DNA from: Polymorphum gilvum SL003B-26A1
Lineage (GTDB): Bacteria > Pseudomonadota > Alphaproteobacteria > Rhizobiales > Stappiaceae
Assembly: GCF_000192745.1 (NCBI RefSeq)
Contig: NC_015259.1
Coordinates: 883,001 to 947,000, forward strand
Length of the DNA: 64,000 nt
Direction of reading: 5' to 3'
This document shows positions 19,121 through 27,729 of this stretch, one piece after another. Within the stretch, counting starts at the first letter, position 1. Every line of letters starts with the position of its first letter. Made by a program: the position numbers and the translations under genes. The notes under the pieces are model-generated. The model did not search any database. It was not told where the DNA came from and saw nothing but the letters and a program-made list of their open reading frames with translations.

Positions 19121-19972
19121 CTAGAGCCTGTGACCGGGCGGCACCGGCGGGGCCTCGGACATCAGCAGGATGCCGATCCGGCGGTTCGCGGCCAGGAACG
19201 GATCGTTCGGGAACAGCGGTTCTGAGTCCGCCTTGCCGACAACGGAGTGGATCTGGTCCGCCGGGATGCCGTATTCCGTGAGGATCATGCGGGCGATATT
19301 GGCGCGGTCTGACGACAGCTCCCAGCCGGTGTAGCTCGGGTCGGCCGTTGTTCCGCCGGTCGTCGTGTGCCCGGTGATTTGGATTCGGTTCGGCATTTCC
19401 GCGAGTACCGGCGCCATCTTGGCGAGCAGCCGGCGGGTCGTCTCGTAAGGATATTTCGAGCCCTCGCGGAACATCGATCGGCCGTCCTGGTCGACGATCA
19501 GGATGTTCAGGCCCTCTTCGGTCTCTTCCATGATGATGTTGCTGGAAATCTCCGTGATCTCAGGCATCTCCTGGAAAGCCTGGCGCAGCGAAGCGGCGGC
19601 CGTGGCGAATTGGCGGGACTTCTCGATGTCCGCCTCGACGGTATCGTGGGTGTTCGCCTCGGGGCCTTGCTTCGACTTCTTCTCATGCCGCTCGGCGGCG
19701 AAGTCGGAATCCAGTTCCTGCGGAACCTGGGTGACATGTTTCATGTAGTCGCGGATCGGGATGCCCTCGATCTCGATGATGCCGGTCCGGCGCGAACTCT
19801 CCTTCACGCCGAAGGCGTCGCGCATGGAGCCGGCGACCACCTGCATCTTCTCCCGGTCCTGGATGGAAAAGGAGATGATCAGCACGAAGAAGCACACCAG
19901 CAGGGACATCAGGTCGGCGAAGGTCACCAGCCATTCCGGGGCGCCGCTTGATTGCTGTTTCTTCTTCGCCAT
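19121..19972 (-). CDS. PomB/MotB-like stator protein with OmpA domain
   Basis: 283 residues. The N-terminus WLVTFADLMSLLVCFFVLIIS contains the single membrane helix with the ion-binding Asp (Asp20) conserved in MotB and PomB. The following AGSMRDAFGV matches the PomB plug region closely. The C-terminal OmpA-like peptidoglycan-binding domain (about 160-275) has QITGHTTTGG and LSSDRANIARMIL. It pairs with the MotA/PomA-like gene upstream (24-bp gap) as an inner-membrane ion channel that anchors to peptidoglycan. No flagellar gene is nearby, so it may drive a flagellum encoded elsewhere or another machine. The PomB resemblance points to sodium rather than proton use; that is inference. Confidence 0.88.
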   Translation of the reverse strand: MAKKKQQSSGAPEWLVTFADLMSLLVCFFVLIISFSIQDREKMQVVAGSMRDAFGVKESSRRTGIIEIEGIPIRDYMKHVTQVPQELDSDFAAERHEKKSKQGPEANTHDTVEADIEKSRQFATAAASLRQAFQEMPEITEISSNIIMEETEEGLNILIVDQDGRSMFREGSKYPYETTRRLLAKMAPVLAEMPNRIQITGHTTTGGTTADPSYTGWELSSDRANIARMILTEYGIPADQIHSVVGKADSEPLFPNDPFLAANRRIGILLMSEAPPVPPGHRL

Positions 19973-19996
19973 GGCGGGTCTCCCGGCCTCGTCAGG

Positions 19997-20764
19997 TCAG
20001 GCCGCGTCGACCAGACCGGCGCGCGATTTCTCGGGCAGGTAGGCGATCAGCATCTCGCGGATCAGCGCTGGGCTCTTGGATTCTCGGATCTGCAGGATGC
20101 CGTCGATGATCAGCGTCTGGTTCAGTTCCTCGACATCGAACTTGGCGTCCAGCTTGTCGACGATCGGCAAGCAGACGACGTTGGAAATGAGCGCCCCGTA
20201 GAGCGTGGTCAGCAGCGCGACCGCCATCGACGGGCCGATCGCCGACGGATCGTCCATGTTGGCGAGCATCTGCACCAGGCCGACCAGGGTCCCGATCATG
20301 CCGAAGGCCGGCGCGCTGTCGCCGAGCGCCTTGAACACGCGCTTGCCCTCCGACAGGCGCGTCAGCGTCAGGTCGCGCTCCCGCTCCATGGATTCGCGGA
20401 TGAAGTCGATCTCGTAGCCGTCGGCGATGTACTGGACGCCCTTGGCCAGGGTCGGGTCGGAAACGTCGACATTCTCCAGGCCGAGCGGGCCGGACTTGCG
20501 CACGATCTCGCCGAGATGGCTGATTTCCTCGATCAGGTCGCGCGGCTTGATGGTCTTGCCGGAGAAGGCGACCTTGCCGCCGACGGCGAAAGCCGAGCCG
20601 ATGCCGGCGAGGGGGAAGCGCACCAGGGTCGCCGCCATGCCGCCACCGACGACGATCAGGATCGAGGGGATGTCGACGAACTGAGTGAAGCTGCCGCCGA
20701 GGAAAATGGCGACGAGCACGACGCAGAACGCGCCCACAATACCGAGTAGAGTGGCCAGATCCAT
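19997..20764 (-). CDS. PomA/MotA-like stator channel protein
   Basis: 255 residues with four membrane helices. The N-terminus MDLATLLGIVGAF and Asp31 in QFVDIPSILIVVGGG align by eye with Vibrio PomA (which also has Asp31). The later segments SAPAFGMIGTLVGLVQML and ALLTTLYGALISNVVCLP carry the conserved Pro, Gly and Thr positions of MotA/TolQ/ExbB channels. The cytoplasmic loop (about 60-150) includes the charged ESMERERDLTLTR region that contacts the motor switch in flagellar stators. It lies upstream of the pomB-like gene in one operon, about 145 bp downstream of the kdsD stop. Confidence 0.9.
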   Translation of the reverse strand: MDLATLLGIVGAFCVVLVAIFLGGSFTQFVDIPSILIVVGGGMAATLVRFPLAGIGSAFAVGGKVAFSGKTIKPRDLIEEISHLGEIVRKSGPLGLENVDVSDPTLAKGVQYIADGYEIDFIRESMERERDLTLTRLSEGKRVFKALGDSAPAFGMIGTLVGLVQMLANMDDPSAIGPSMAVALLTTLYGALISNVVCLPIVDKLDAKFDVEELNQTLIIDGILQIRESKSPALIREMLIAYLPEKSRAGLVDAA

Positions 20765-20909
20765 AAATGCACACCACGACTGGGGCTTGCGCCCGTTGCT
20801 TGTCGGTGGCGAGTGTAGAGGTGTCGTCGCTAATCAATCCCTAACCGGATCGAAAAGTTACGCTGCAAAACGATCATGTCTTGCGCAAGGCCGCGCCCGG
20901 AGCGCCGGT

Positions 20910-21923
20910 TCAGGCGGCTCCGATCCGCAGCAGATCGTGCAGGTGGATGATGCCGATCGGACGGCCGTCCTCGACGACGAACACTGCCGTGATCGAGGAG
21001 GCGTTGATGAACTCCAGCGCCGCTGCCGAAAGGATGTCGCCGGGAATGGTCTTGGGCGTCGATGTCATGATTTCCTCGACGGTCTTGTCGAGGAAGTTGG
21101 TGCTGATGTGCCGGCGCAGGTCGCCGTCGGTGACGATGCCGACCAGGCGGTTCAGTTCGTCGACGACGCCGACGATACCGAAACCCTTCTGGGTCATCAT
21201 CACGATCGCCTCGCGCATCAGCGTCCCCTTCGGTGTCAGCGGCATGGCCTCGCCCGAATGCATTATGTCGCGGGCTAGGCGCAGGCTGGCACCGAGCTTG
21301 CCGCCGGGATGGAAGATGCGGAATTCCTGAGCCGTGAACCCGCGTGCCTCAAGCAGCGCGACTGCAAGGGCATCGCCGATTGCCATCTGGATCAGCGTCG
21401 ACGAGGTCGGGGCAAGACCGTGGGGACAAGCCTCGGTGACCTGGGGCATGGCCAGGACGATATCTGCCGCCTTGCCGAGCGCGCTCTGCGGCGAGGAGGT
21501 GATCGCGACTAGCGGCACCTTGAAGCGGCGCGTGTAGGCGATGATGCTGGCAAGTTCCATGGTCTCGCCGGACCAGGAGATCGCCACGACGACGTCGTCC
21601 GGTGTGATCATGCCGAGATCACCGTGACTGGCTTCGCTGGCATGGACGAAGAAGGCCGGCGTGCCGGTGGAGGCCATCGATGCCGCCATCTTGGTGCCGA
21701 TGTGGCCGCTCTTGCCGATGCCGGTGACGATGACGCGGCCGGAGATGCTGCGCAGGAGGTCCACGGTGCGCACGAACGGCGTGCCAAGCCCGTTACGCAG
21801 CGCGTCGCGCAGCGCGATCAGGGCCGAGATTTCGGTCGCGAGCGTCCGGTCCGCCGATTCCAGGCAGGCCTTGCTTTCCGCCTTCAGGCCGTTGGTGTCG
21901 AGGGGCGCAATGGAGCTCTGCAT
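20910..21923 (-). CDS. kdsD: D-arabinose 5-phosphate isomerase
   Basis: 337 residues. It converts ribulose 5-phosphate to arabinose 5-phosphate, the first step of Kdo (lipopolysaccharide inner core) synthesis. An N-terminal SIS sugar-isomerase domain (about 40-180) has GIGKSGHIGTKMAASMASTG and EASHGDLGMI, with the ATSSTLIQMAIGDALA-type region written here as APTSSTLIQMAIGDALA. Two C-terminal CBS domains (about 205-335) have VDELNRLVGIVTDGDLRRH. I chose ATG 21923 because AGGA lies 8 bases upstream. The in-frame ATG at 21959 has its purine tract only 2 bases away. Confidence 0.94.
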   Translation of the reverse strand: MQSSIAPLDTNGLKAESKACLESADRTLATEISALIALRDALRNGLGTPFVRTVDLLRSISGRVIVTGIGKSGHIGTKMAASMASTGTPAFFVHASEASHGDLGMITPDDVVVAISWSGETMELASIIAYTRRFKVPLVAITSSPQSALGKAADIVLAMPQVTEACPHGLAPTSSTLIQMAIGDALAVALLEARGFTAQEFRIFHPGGKLGASLRLARDIMHSGEAMPLTPKGTLMREAIVMMTQKGFGIVGVVDELNRLVGIVTDGDLRRHISTNFLDKTVEEIMTSTPKTIPGDILSAAALEFINASSITAVFVVEDGRPIGIIHLHDLLRIGAA

Positions 21924-22130
21924 CGTGATGTTCCTGTTTCGCCCATGTTCCTTGCCCAACCCCTGTTTTGTCTATGCCAGCGCGTCCGGCCGCGCAAGCG
22001 CCGAGTTGGCGCAGCAGCCGTCGCGGACGGCCGGCTGGGGACAACTGACGGGCCGTTTCGAAACGGTGCATTAACCATGTTCGGGCAGGCTGCTGGAAAC
22101 CGACCTTGTCATCCCGTTGCCGGTCTTTGC

Positions 22131-23621
22131 ATGTTCCGCCGTCTCGCCCTTGCTGCGCTTCTCCTCGCCGGCGGTGTTGCGCCGCTGCAGGCGCAGACTT
22201 TTGGCGGCGACCTGCGCAGATCGACCTTTGATGGTGTCGCCGATCCGCTGGACGAGGCCGGATACGGGCCGGACGACGGAGTCGACGCCACCTCGGACAC
22301 GCTGCCGCGGCCGGTGCGGCGTCGGCCCGGTGCGGCCGACGAAACCAATGCCGCAGCGACCGAGATCGGCTCGACCGGACTCACCGGAGGCGGTCGGCAG
22401 GATCCGGTGCGCCCGTTCTCCGATCGCCTCGCGACCGTGGACGGCATCCGCTCGATCGGCGGCCGGCGCGGGATGGCCGAAGACGGCATCTTCGAAGGCG
22501 ATACGCTCTATGATGCGGCCCAAGGGCTGCGGGTCGGCACCTTCACGATCCGTCCGCAGATGACCCTGACCACGGGCTGGACCGACAACGCGCAGGGCAG
22601 TGCCGGAGGTTCCGGAAGCTATTACACGAGCCTGGCGCCTGACGTTACCGTATCGTCGGACTGGTCGCGGCACCGGCTCGATCTCGCCTTGCGCGGCGCC
22701 TATGTGGTCTACCCCGACTCCAGCGCGGACGACGACCCAAGCCTGTCGGTCTCGGGAGCCCTGCGCCTGGACCTGTCGGATCAGACCGCGGTGAACACCA
22801 ATGCCGCCTGGTCCTATTCGCGCGAGGATGCGTCAAGCGCGGAAAATCCGTCCGGCGACGGCGACGTGCACGGCTTGAACGCGTCCGTCGGCGTGACCCA
22901 GGCCGCCGGCCTGCTGGGCGTGACCCTGCGCGGCGACATCGAACGCACCGTCTACACGGCGGCGCCGGCGACCGGGCGGCGGGGCGGACGCGACAACACC
23001 GTGCTGTCGGCCAGTCTCAGGCTCGACGGACTGACCGGCGCGATGCTCGAGCCCTTCGTCGAGGGCACCGTCCTGCACCGGAGTTTCGACCACACCTGTT
23101 CCGATGCGCTGTGCGAACGGCGTGATGCGGTCGGCTACCAGGCCAAGGTCGGCACCAGGATCCTCGCCGGGCCGAAGCTTGCGGGCGAGATCGGCGCCGG
23201 CTGGCGGGTGGAGAGGCTCGACGATGCGCGGCTGCGCGATCTTGCGGGCGTTGTCGCCGAAGGATCCCTGGTCTGGTCGCCGAGCCGGTTGACGACCGTC
23301 ACCGGCGGCGTCGGCACGGCGTTCAACGCCACCGACATCGACGGCGCCTCCGGCTCGATCCTCTATTCGGCCGATCTGCGGGTCGCGCATGCGTTCAGCG
23401 ATCGCCTGACCGGTGAGGTCGGCGCGGGTTATTCCCTGCGTACCTATCAGGGCATGGCGCTGGACGAACGGACGGCGACCGGGCTCGCGGGTGCGACCTA
23501 TGCGCTGACGCGCAACGTCGCCTTGACCGCGTCATACACCTATCGGAACTTCGACAGCACGGTCGGCGGAGCGGACTATGACGAGAACAGGATCCAGGCC
23601 GGCGTGCGGATCCGTCATTGA
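22131..23621 (+). CDS. Outer-membrane beta-barrel protein (BBP2-like)
   Basis: 496 residues. The first 22 form a clear signal peptide (MFRRLALAALLLAGGVAPLQ, cleavage near AQA). A low-complexity linker (about 25-125) is followed by repeated amphipathic strands typical of a large barrel, with many Tyr, Ser and Thr (FTIRPQMTLTTGWTDNAQG, LALRGAYVVYPDSS, VALTASYTYRNFDSTVG, ending IQAGVRIRH). It resembles the putative porin family BBP2 (PF10082), sometimes tied to polysaccharide export. The start is set by the signal peptide; neither this ATG nor the in-frame ATG at 22077 has a good ribosome site. Function unknown. Confidence 0.78.
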   Translation: MFRRLALAALLLAGGVAPLQAQTFGGDLRRSTFDGVADPLDEAGYGPDDGVDATSDTLPRPVRRRPGAADETNAAATEIGSTGLTGGGRQDPVRPFSDRLATVDGIRSIGGRRGMAEDGIFEGDTLYDAAQGLRVGTFTIRPQMTLTTGWTDNAQGSAGGSGSYYTSLAPDVTVSSDWSRHRLDLALRGAYVVYPDSSADDDPSLSVSGALRLDLSDQTAVNTNAAWSYSREDASSAENPSGDGDVHGLNASVGVTQAAGLLGVTLRGDIERTVYTAAPATGRRGGRDNTVLSASLRLDGLTGAMLEPFVEGTVLHRSFDHTCSDALCERRDAVGYQAKVGTRILAGPKLAGEIGAGWRVERLDDARLRDLAGVVAEGSLVWSPSRLTTVTGGVGTAFNATDIDGASGSILYSADLRVAHAFSDRLTGEVGAGYSLRTYQGMALDERTATGLAGATYALTRNVALTASYTYRNFDSTVGGADYDENRIQAGVRIRH

Positions 23622-23694
23622 AGGCTCGACGACCGCGTCGAAGCCGGACATCGCTGCGGGGTGCGGGGGCAGTCCAGGCGAGAAGGAGGCCTGA

Positions 23695-24954
23695 ATGACG
23701 AAAACCGGAGTGTGCGGCATGCTCTTGATGCCGTTTGTTCGCGGTGGCACGGGCCGGTCTGCCGGCCGGATCGCGCTGATCCTGTCGCTGCTGTCGCTCG
23801 GCACGGCGCAGGTGGCGCGTGCCGATGCGGCGTTCGATACGTGGGTGCGTGGATTCTGGCCCGAAGCGAGGGCGGCGGGGATCTCGGCGGCGACCTACAA
23901 CGCGGTCTTCACCGGCATGAGCCCGGATCCCGACACGATCCGCCTGATGAACCGGCAGTCGGAGTTCGTCAAGCCGATCTGGGATTATCTGGCCGGGGCG
24001 GTGTCGGACACCCGTGTCGAAACCGGCAAGGCCATGCTCGCCCAGTATGGCGACGTGCTGCGCGCGATCGAGCAGCGTTATGGCGTCGACCGCGCCGTCG
24101 TGCTCGCCGTGTGGGGCATGGAGACCAACTACGGCGGCTTCATGGGCAAGCACAACGTGATCCGGGCGCTGGCGACGCTTGCCTATGGCGCGCCGCGCCG
24201 CCAGGAGTTTTGGCGTTCGGAACTGGTTACCGCGCTCGGCATCGTGCAGGCCGGTCACATCCGCCACGACCAGATGATCGGGTCCTGGGCCGGCGCGATG
24301 GGCCACACCCAGTTCATGCCGTCGAGTTGGAAGCGTTATGCCGCCGACTACAACGGCGACGGTCGGCGCGACATCTGGACGTCGATTCCCGATGCCCTGG
24401 CATCCACGGCCAACTACCTGAAGGAACACGGCTGGCAGACCGGCAAGACGTGGGGATACGAGATCGCTCTGCCGCGTGGCTTCGACTACGGACTTGCCGA
24501 CGACAGCACGACCAAGACTCTGCGCGAATGGCAGCGGATGGGGATCCGGCGCGCCAACGGACGCGACTTCCCGCGCTTGGACGACAATGCCGTCCTCGTG
24601 CTTCCGGCCGGTGCGGCCGGGCCCGCCTTCCTGATGCTGCGCAACTTCTTCGTCATCAAGCGCTACAACAATGCCACGTCCTATGCGCTAGCGGTCGGAC
24701 ATCTGGCGGACCGCATCATCGGCGGGTCCGGCTTCGTCGGCGACTGGTCGCGCGAGCATCTGCCGCTGACCCGCGAGGAGACGATCGAGTTGCAGACTGC
24801 GCTCAACCGCAAGGGCTTCCATGTCGGCGAACCGGACGGCCAGATCGGACCGGCTACCCGCCGCGGCATCAGGGCCTATCAACAGGCGCGCGGCCTGATT
24901 CCGGACGGCTACGCTTCCGTAGTTCTGCTGGCACGCCTCAAAATGGACAGCTAG
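23695..24954 (+). CDS. Lytic murein transglycosylase, MltB type with peptidoglycan-binding domain
   Basis: 419 residues. The signal sequence (about 1-43) ends at VARADA. The catalytic domain (about 45-345) is of the SLT_2/MltB family, with the catalytic Glu143 in VWGMETNYGGFMG, HTQFMPSSWKRYA and a calcium-loop-like DYNGDGRRDIW. The C-terminal PG_binding_1 domain (about 355-415) has IELQTALNRKGFHVGEPDG and GYASVVLLARL. It cleaves glycan strands in the periplasm to make anhydromuropeptides. ATG 23695 has an AAGGAGG ribosome site. There is no lipobox, so it is soluble rather than an outer-membrane lipoprotein. Confidence 0.93.
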   Translation: MTKTGVCGMLLMPFVRGGTGRSAGRIALILSLLSLGTAQVARADAAFDTWVRGFWPEARAAGISAATYNAVFTGMSPDPDTIRLMNRQSEFVKPIWDYLAGAVSDTRVETGKAMLAQYGDVLRAIEQRYGVDRAVVLAVWGMETNYGGFMGKHNVIRALATLAYGAPRRQEFWRSELVTALGIVQAGHIRHDQMIGSWAGAMGHTQFMPSSWKRYAADYNGDGRRDIWTSIPDALASTANYLKEHGWQTGKTWGYEIALPRGFDYGLADDSTTKTLREWQRMGIRRANGRDFPRLDDNAVLVLPAGAAGPAFLMLRNFFVIKRYNNATSYALAVGHLADRIIGGSGFVGDWSREHLPLTREETIELQTALNRKGFHVGEPDGQIGPATRRGIRAYQQARGLIPDGYASVVLLARLKMDS

Positions 24955-25014
24955 TGGTTTCGGCGTGGTCTGGCGCTGCGCTATACTGCTGGCCGAAATG
25001 CCGGGAGAGATGCG

Positions 25015-26160
25015 GTGCCGGGTGACAGGTCGAAGTTTTGGATGCTGGTGTCCTGCGCTGCCTTGGCGATCTGCCTGTCGCTAACGGCTGCGCTCGAACC
25101 GGCGTTTGCCCAGAACAGCGGCCGGCCTGTCATGCCGCCGCCGGAAGAGCGTGGCAGCGGCTTCAATCCGTTCCGTCCGCTGATGCGGCTGTTCGGCGTT
25201 ACCGGGCCGCAGCGTCCCGTCCAGGAGCAGAAACCGGTGGCGCGGCAGGCGCCGGCGCAGCCCGCCGTCCCGGCCGGCACGCCGCCGGCCTTTGCCGAGC
25301 TGCCGAAGGATCCCGACGCGGGCGTCATTCTCGTCGTCGGCGACCGCATGGCCCAGGGCGTCAAGGACGGTCTCGCCTTCACGCTGGCTCAAAAGCCGGT
25401 GGTCCGGATCGACGGGCTGATCGAAACCGGGCGGGGTCTTGCCGGTGCGACCGCCCCGGCGTGGAACGAGCGCGTCCTGGCGCGCTTGCGTGGCGACAAC
25501 GTCAAGGCAGTGGTCGTCATGCTGGGGTGGCACGATCTGATCGAGTTGCCTGGTGCCGCAGAGCCGCTGCCGTTCGGATCGGAGGCCTGGATCGCGGCCT
25601 ATGGTGCCCGCGTCAAGTCGCTGGTGCAGGTGGTGCGGCAGGAGCGCAAGCCGGTCGTCTGGGTCGGGCTGCCGCCGGCTGAGGCGGCGCGCACCGATGC
25701 CGAGTTCACCCTCCTCAACCGGATCTTCCAGCAGGAGGTCGAAGCGGCGCGGGGCGTCTATGTCGACATCTCGAAAGTGTTTCTTGACGATGACGAGAAA
25801 TACGCCGCCTTCGGTCCCGACGTCGACGGCCAGCGCCGGCGCCTGCGGACCCAGGACGGCATCGCCTTCACCTGGGCGGGCTACCGCAAGGTCGCCTTCT
25901 TCGTCGAGCGCGAGCTGTCGCGCCTGCTGGGCGGATACGGCGGCCTTGCCTTCGAGGGCGTCGAGGACGATCCGAACTTCATCGTGCTGACCGGCCGGAC
26001 GGCCTCGCCGGAGGACGAACTGGTCGGCGAGGCCGGCGCGCCGCCGGCGCCCGAGCCGGACAGCCTGCGCCATCGATTCTTTGTGCGCGGCGAGAGCCTG
26101 GAACCGGTCGCCGGCCGGGTCGACGACACCCGTCTTCCCGCCGGCTCAGTCCTGCGCTGA
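25015..26160 (+). CDS. DUF459/SGNH-fold periplasmic protein, catalytic residues apparently lost
   Basis: 381 residues from a GTG start (GGGAGA upstream). The signal peptide (about 1-32) ends AFAQ, followed by a Pro-rich linker and an SGNH-hydrolase-like domain (about 100-300) of the DUF459 family. The block I position reads ILVVGDRMAQG, with Arg111 where the nucleophile Ser of GDS would be. The block V position reads DGIAFTWAGYRKVAFFVE, with Ala in place of the catalytic His. So it looks like a non-catalytic member, possibly a binding or scaffold protein for the wall or envelope. It lies 60 bp after the lytic transglycosylase on the same strand, which supports a cell-wall role. The tail (about 320-381) is acidic and low complexity. 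Confidence 0.72.
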   Translation: MPGDRSKFWMLVSCAALAICLSLTAALEPAFAQNSGRPVMPPPEERGSGFNPFRPLMRLFGVTGPQRPVQEQKPVARQAPAQPAVPAGTPPAFAELPKDPDAGVILVVGDRMAQGVKDGLAFTLAQKPVVRIDGLIETGRGLAGATAPAWNERVLARLRGDNVKAVVVMLGWHDLIELPGAAEPLPFGSEAWIAAYGARVKSLVQVVRQERKPVVWVGLPPAEAARTDAEFTLLNRIFQQEVEAARGVYVDISKVFLDDDEKYAAFGPDVDGQRRRLRTQDGIAFTWAGYRKVAFFVERELSRLLGGYGGLAFEGVEDDPNFIVLTGRTASPEDELVGEAGAPPAPEPDSLRHRFFVRGESLEPVAGRVDDTRLPAGSVLR

Positions 26161-26174
26161 GCGACGGTCCGCCG

Positions 26175-27605
26175 TCAGCGCGGCAGGTTGGAGCACCCGG
26201 TCAGGAATTCGTCGACGGCGCGGGCGGCTTGGCGGCCCTCGCGGATCGCCCACACCACCAGAGACTGTCCCTTGCGGACGTCGCCGGCGGCGAACACCTT
26301 GTCCATGCTGGTCTTGTAGTCGGTGGTGTTGGCCAGCACGTTGGTGCGGCCGTCGAGCTTCAGCCTGTCGCCCGACTGCGCGATGAAGGTGTCGAGGCGC
26401 GGGCCGGAGAAGCCGATCGCGGCCATGACCAGGTCGGCGCGCAGGATGAATTCGGTGCCCGGGATCGGCCGGCGCTTGTCGTCGACGCGGGCGCACCGAA
26501 CGCCGGTGACATGTCCGTCCTCCCCGACAAGTTCGAGCGTCGCGGCGGAAAACTCGCGCTCGGCCCCTTCGGCCTGGGAGGAGGAGGTACGGAACTTCGT
26601 CGGCCAGTACGGCCAGATGGTCAGCTTGTCTTCCTTGAGTGGCGGGATCGGGCGGATGTCGAGCTGGGTGACCGACAGGGCGCCCTGGCGGAAGGCCGTG
26701 CCGACGCAGTCCGAGGCGGTGTCGCCGCCGCCGATGACCACGACATGCTTGCCGGCTGCCCAGATCGGCGCCTCGTGCGAGACGTCCTCCCGGCCGATGC
26801 GCCGGTTCTGCTGCACCAGATAGTCCATAGCCCAGTGGCAGCCTTCAAGGTCCATGCCGCCGACGCCCGGATCGCGCGGCCGTTCGGCGCCAGCGGCGAG
26901 GATCACCGCGTCATGGCGGGCGGCGAGGCCTTCGAGCGACTCCGTGACGCCGACATTGACGCCGTAGTGGAAGGTGACCCCCTCGCCCTGCATCTGCGCA
27001 ACGCGGCGGTCGATGAAGTGCTTCTCCATCTTGAAATCGGGGATGCCGTAGCGCAGCAGGCCGCCGGCCTTGGGTTCGCGCTCGTAGACATGCACCGTAT
27101 GACCGGCCCGCGCCAGCTGCTGGGCGGCGGCCAGGCCCGCGGGACCTGAGCCGACCACGGCGACGGTCTTGCCGGTCTTGGTGCTCGACGGCTCGGGCAC
27201 GATCCAGCCCTCGGCCCAGCCCTTGTCGGCGATCGCCTGCTCGATTGTCTTGATGTTGACCGGCACGTCCTCGAGATTCAGCGTGCAGGCCTCCTCACAG
27301 GGGGCAGGGCAGATGCGGCCGGTGAACTCGGGGAAATTGTTGGTCGAATGCAGGTTGCGCAGGGCCAGTTCCCAGTCGCCCTGATAGACTAGGTCGTTCC
27401 AGTCCGGGATCTGATTGTGCACCGGGCAGCCGGTCGGGCCGTGGCAATAGGGAATGCCGCAGTCCATGCAGCGCGCTGCCTGGCGTTCGACCTCGGCTTC
27501 GTTCAGCGGGATGGTGAATTCCCGAAAGTGGCGGATGCGATCCGAGGCCGGCTGATACTTCTGCTCCTGCCGGTCGATCTCCAGAAATCCGGTTACCTTG
27601 CCCAA
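26175..27605 (-). CDS. gltD: Glutamate synthase (NADPH) small chain
   Basis: 476 residues. It supplies electrons from NADPH through FAD and iron-sulfur clusters to GltB. The N-terminal cluster-binding Cys motifs [19 protein letters not shown] and [12 protein letters not shown] are present. A first dinucleotide fold is [18 protein letters not shown] and a second is [15 protein letters not shown]. The C-terminal FAD/NADPH closing motif [18 protein letters not shown] is intact. It follows gltB on the same strand after 124 bp. The gene is convergent with the DUF459 gene, and their stops lie only 14 bp apart. Confidence 0.96.
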   Translation of the reverse strand: MGKVTGFLEIDRQEQKYQPASDRIRHFREFTIPLNEAEVERQAARCMDCGIPYCHGPTGCPVHNQIPDWNDLVYQGDWELALRNLHSTNNFPEFTGRICPAPCEEACTLNLEDVPVNIKTIEQAIADKGWAEGWIVPEPSSTKTGKTVAVVGSGPAGLAAAQQLARAGHTVHVYEREPKAGGLLRYGIPDFKMEKHFIDRRVAQMQGEGVTFHYGVNVGVTESLEGLAARHDAVILAAGAERPRDPGVGGMDLEGCHWAMDYLVQQNRRIGREDVSHEAPIWAAGKHVVVIGGGDTASDCVGTAFRQGALSVTQLDIRPIPPLKEDKLTIWPYWPTKFRTSSSQAEGAEREFSAATLELVGEDGHVTGVRCARVDDKRRPIPGTEFILRADLVMAAIGFSGPRLDTFIAQSGDRLKLDGRTNVLANTTDYKTSMDKVFAAGDVRKGQSLVVWAIREGRQAARAVDEFLTGCSNLPR

Positions 27606-27729
27606 GGCGACCTCCTCAAAAAGTCTCTGGTCCCGGCAGCCTCGACCGAAGGATGGTGCGGGAGACTGCCTGTTGTTGTCGGTGGTCGCGGACCGGCGGC
27701 GAGCCGGTCCGCGACGGACGTTTCGGCGG

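Noticed and set aside
21957..21959. Earlier ATG for kdsD
   Set aside because: The purine tract sits only 2 bases before it, while ATG 21923 has AGGA at 8 bases and fits homologue length.
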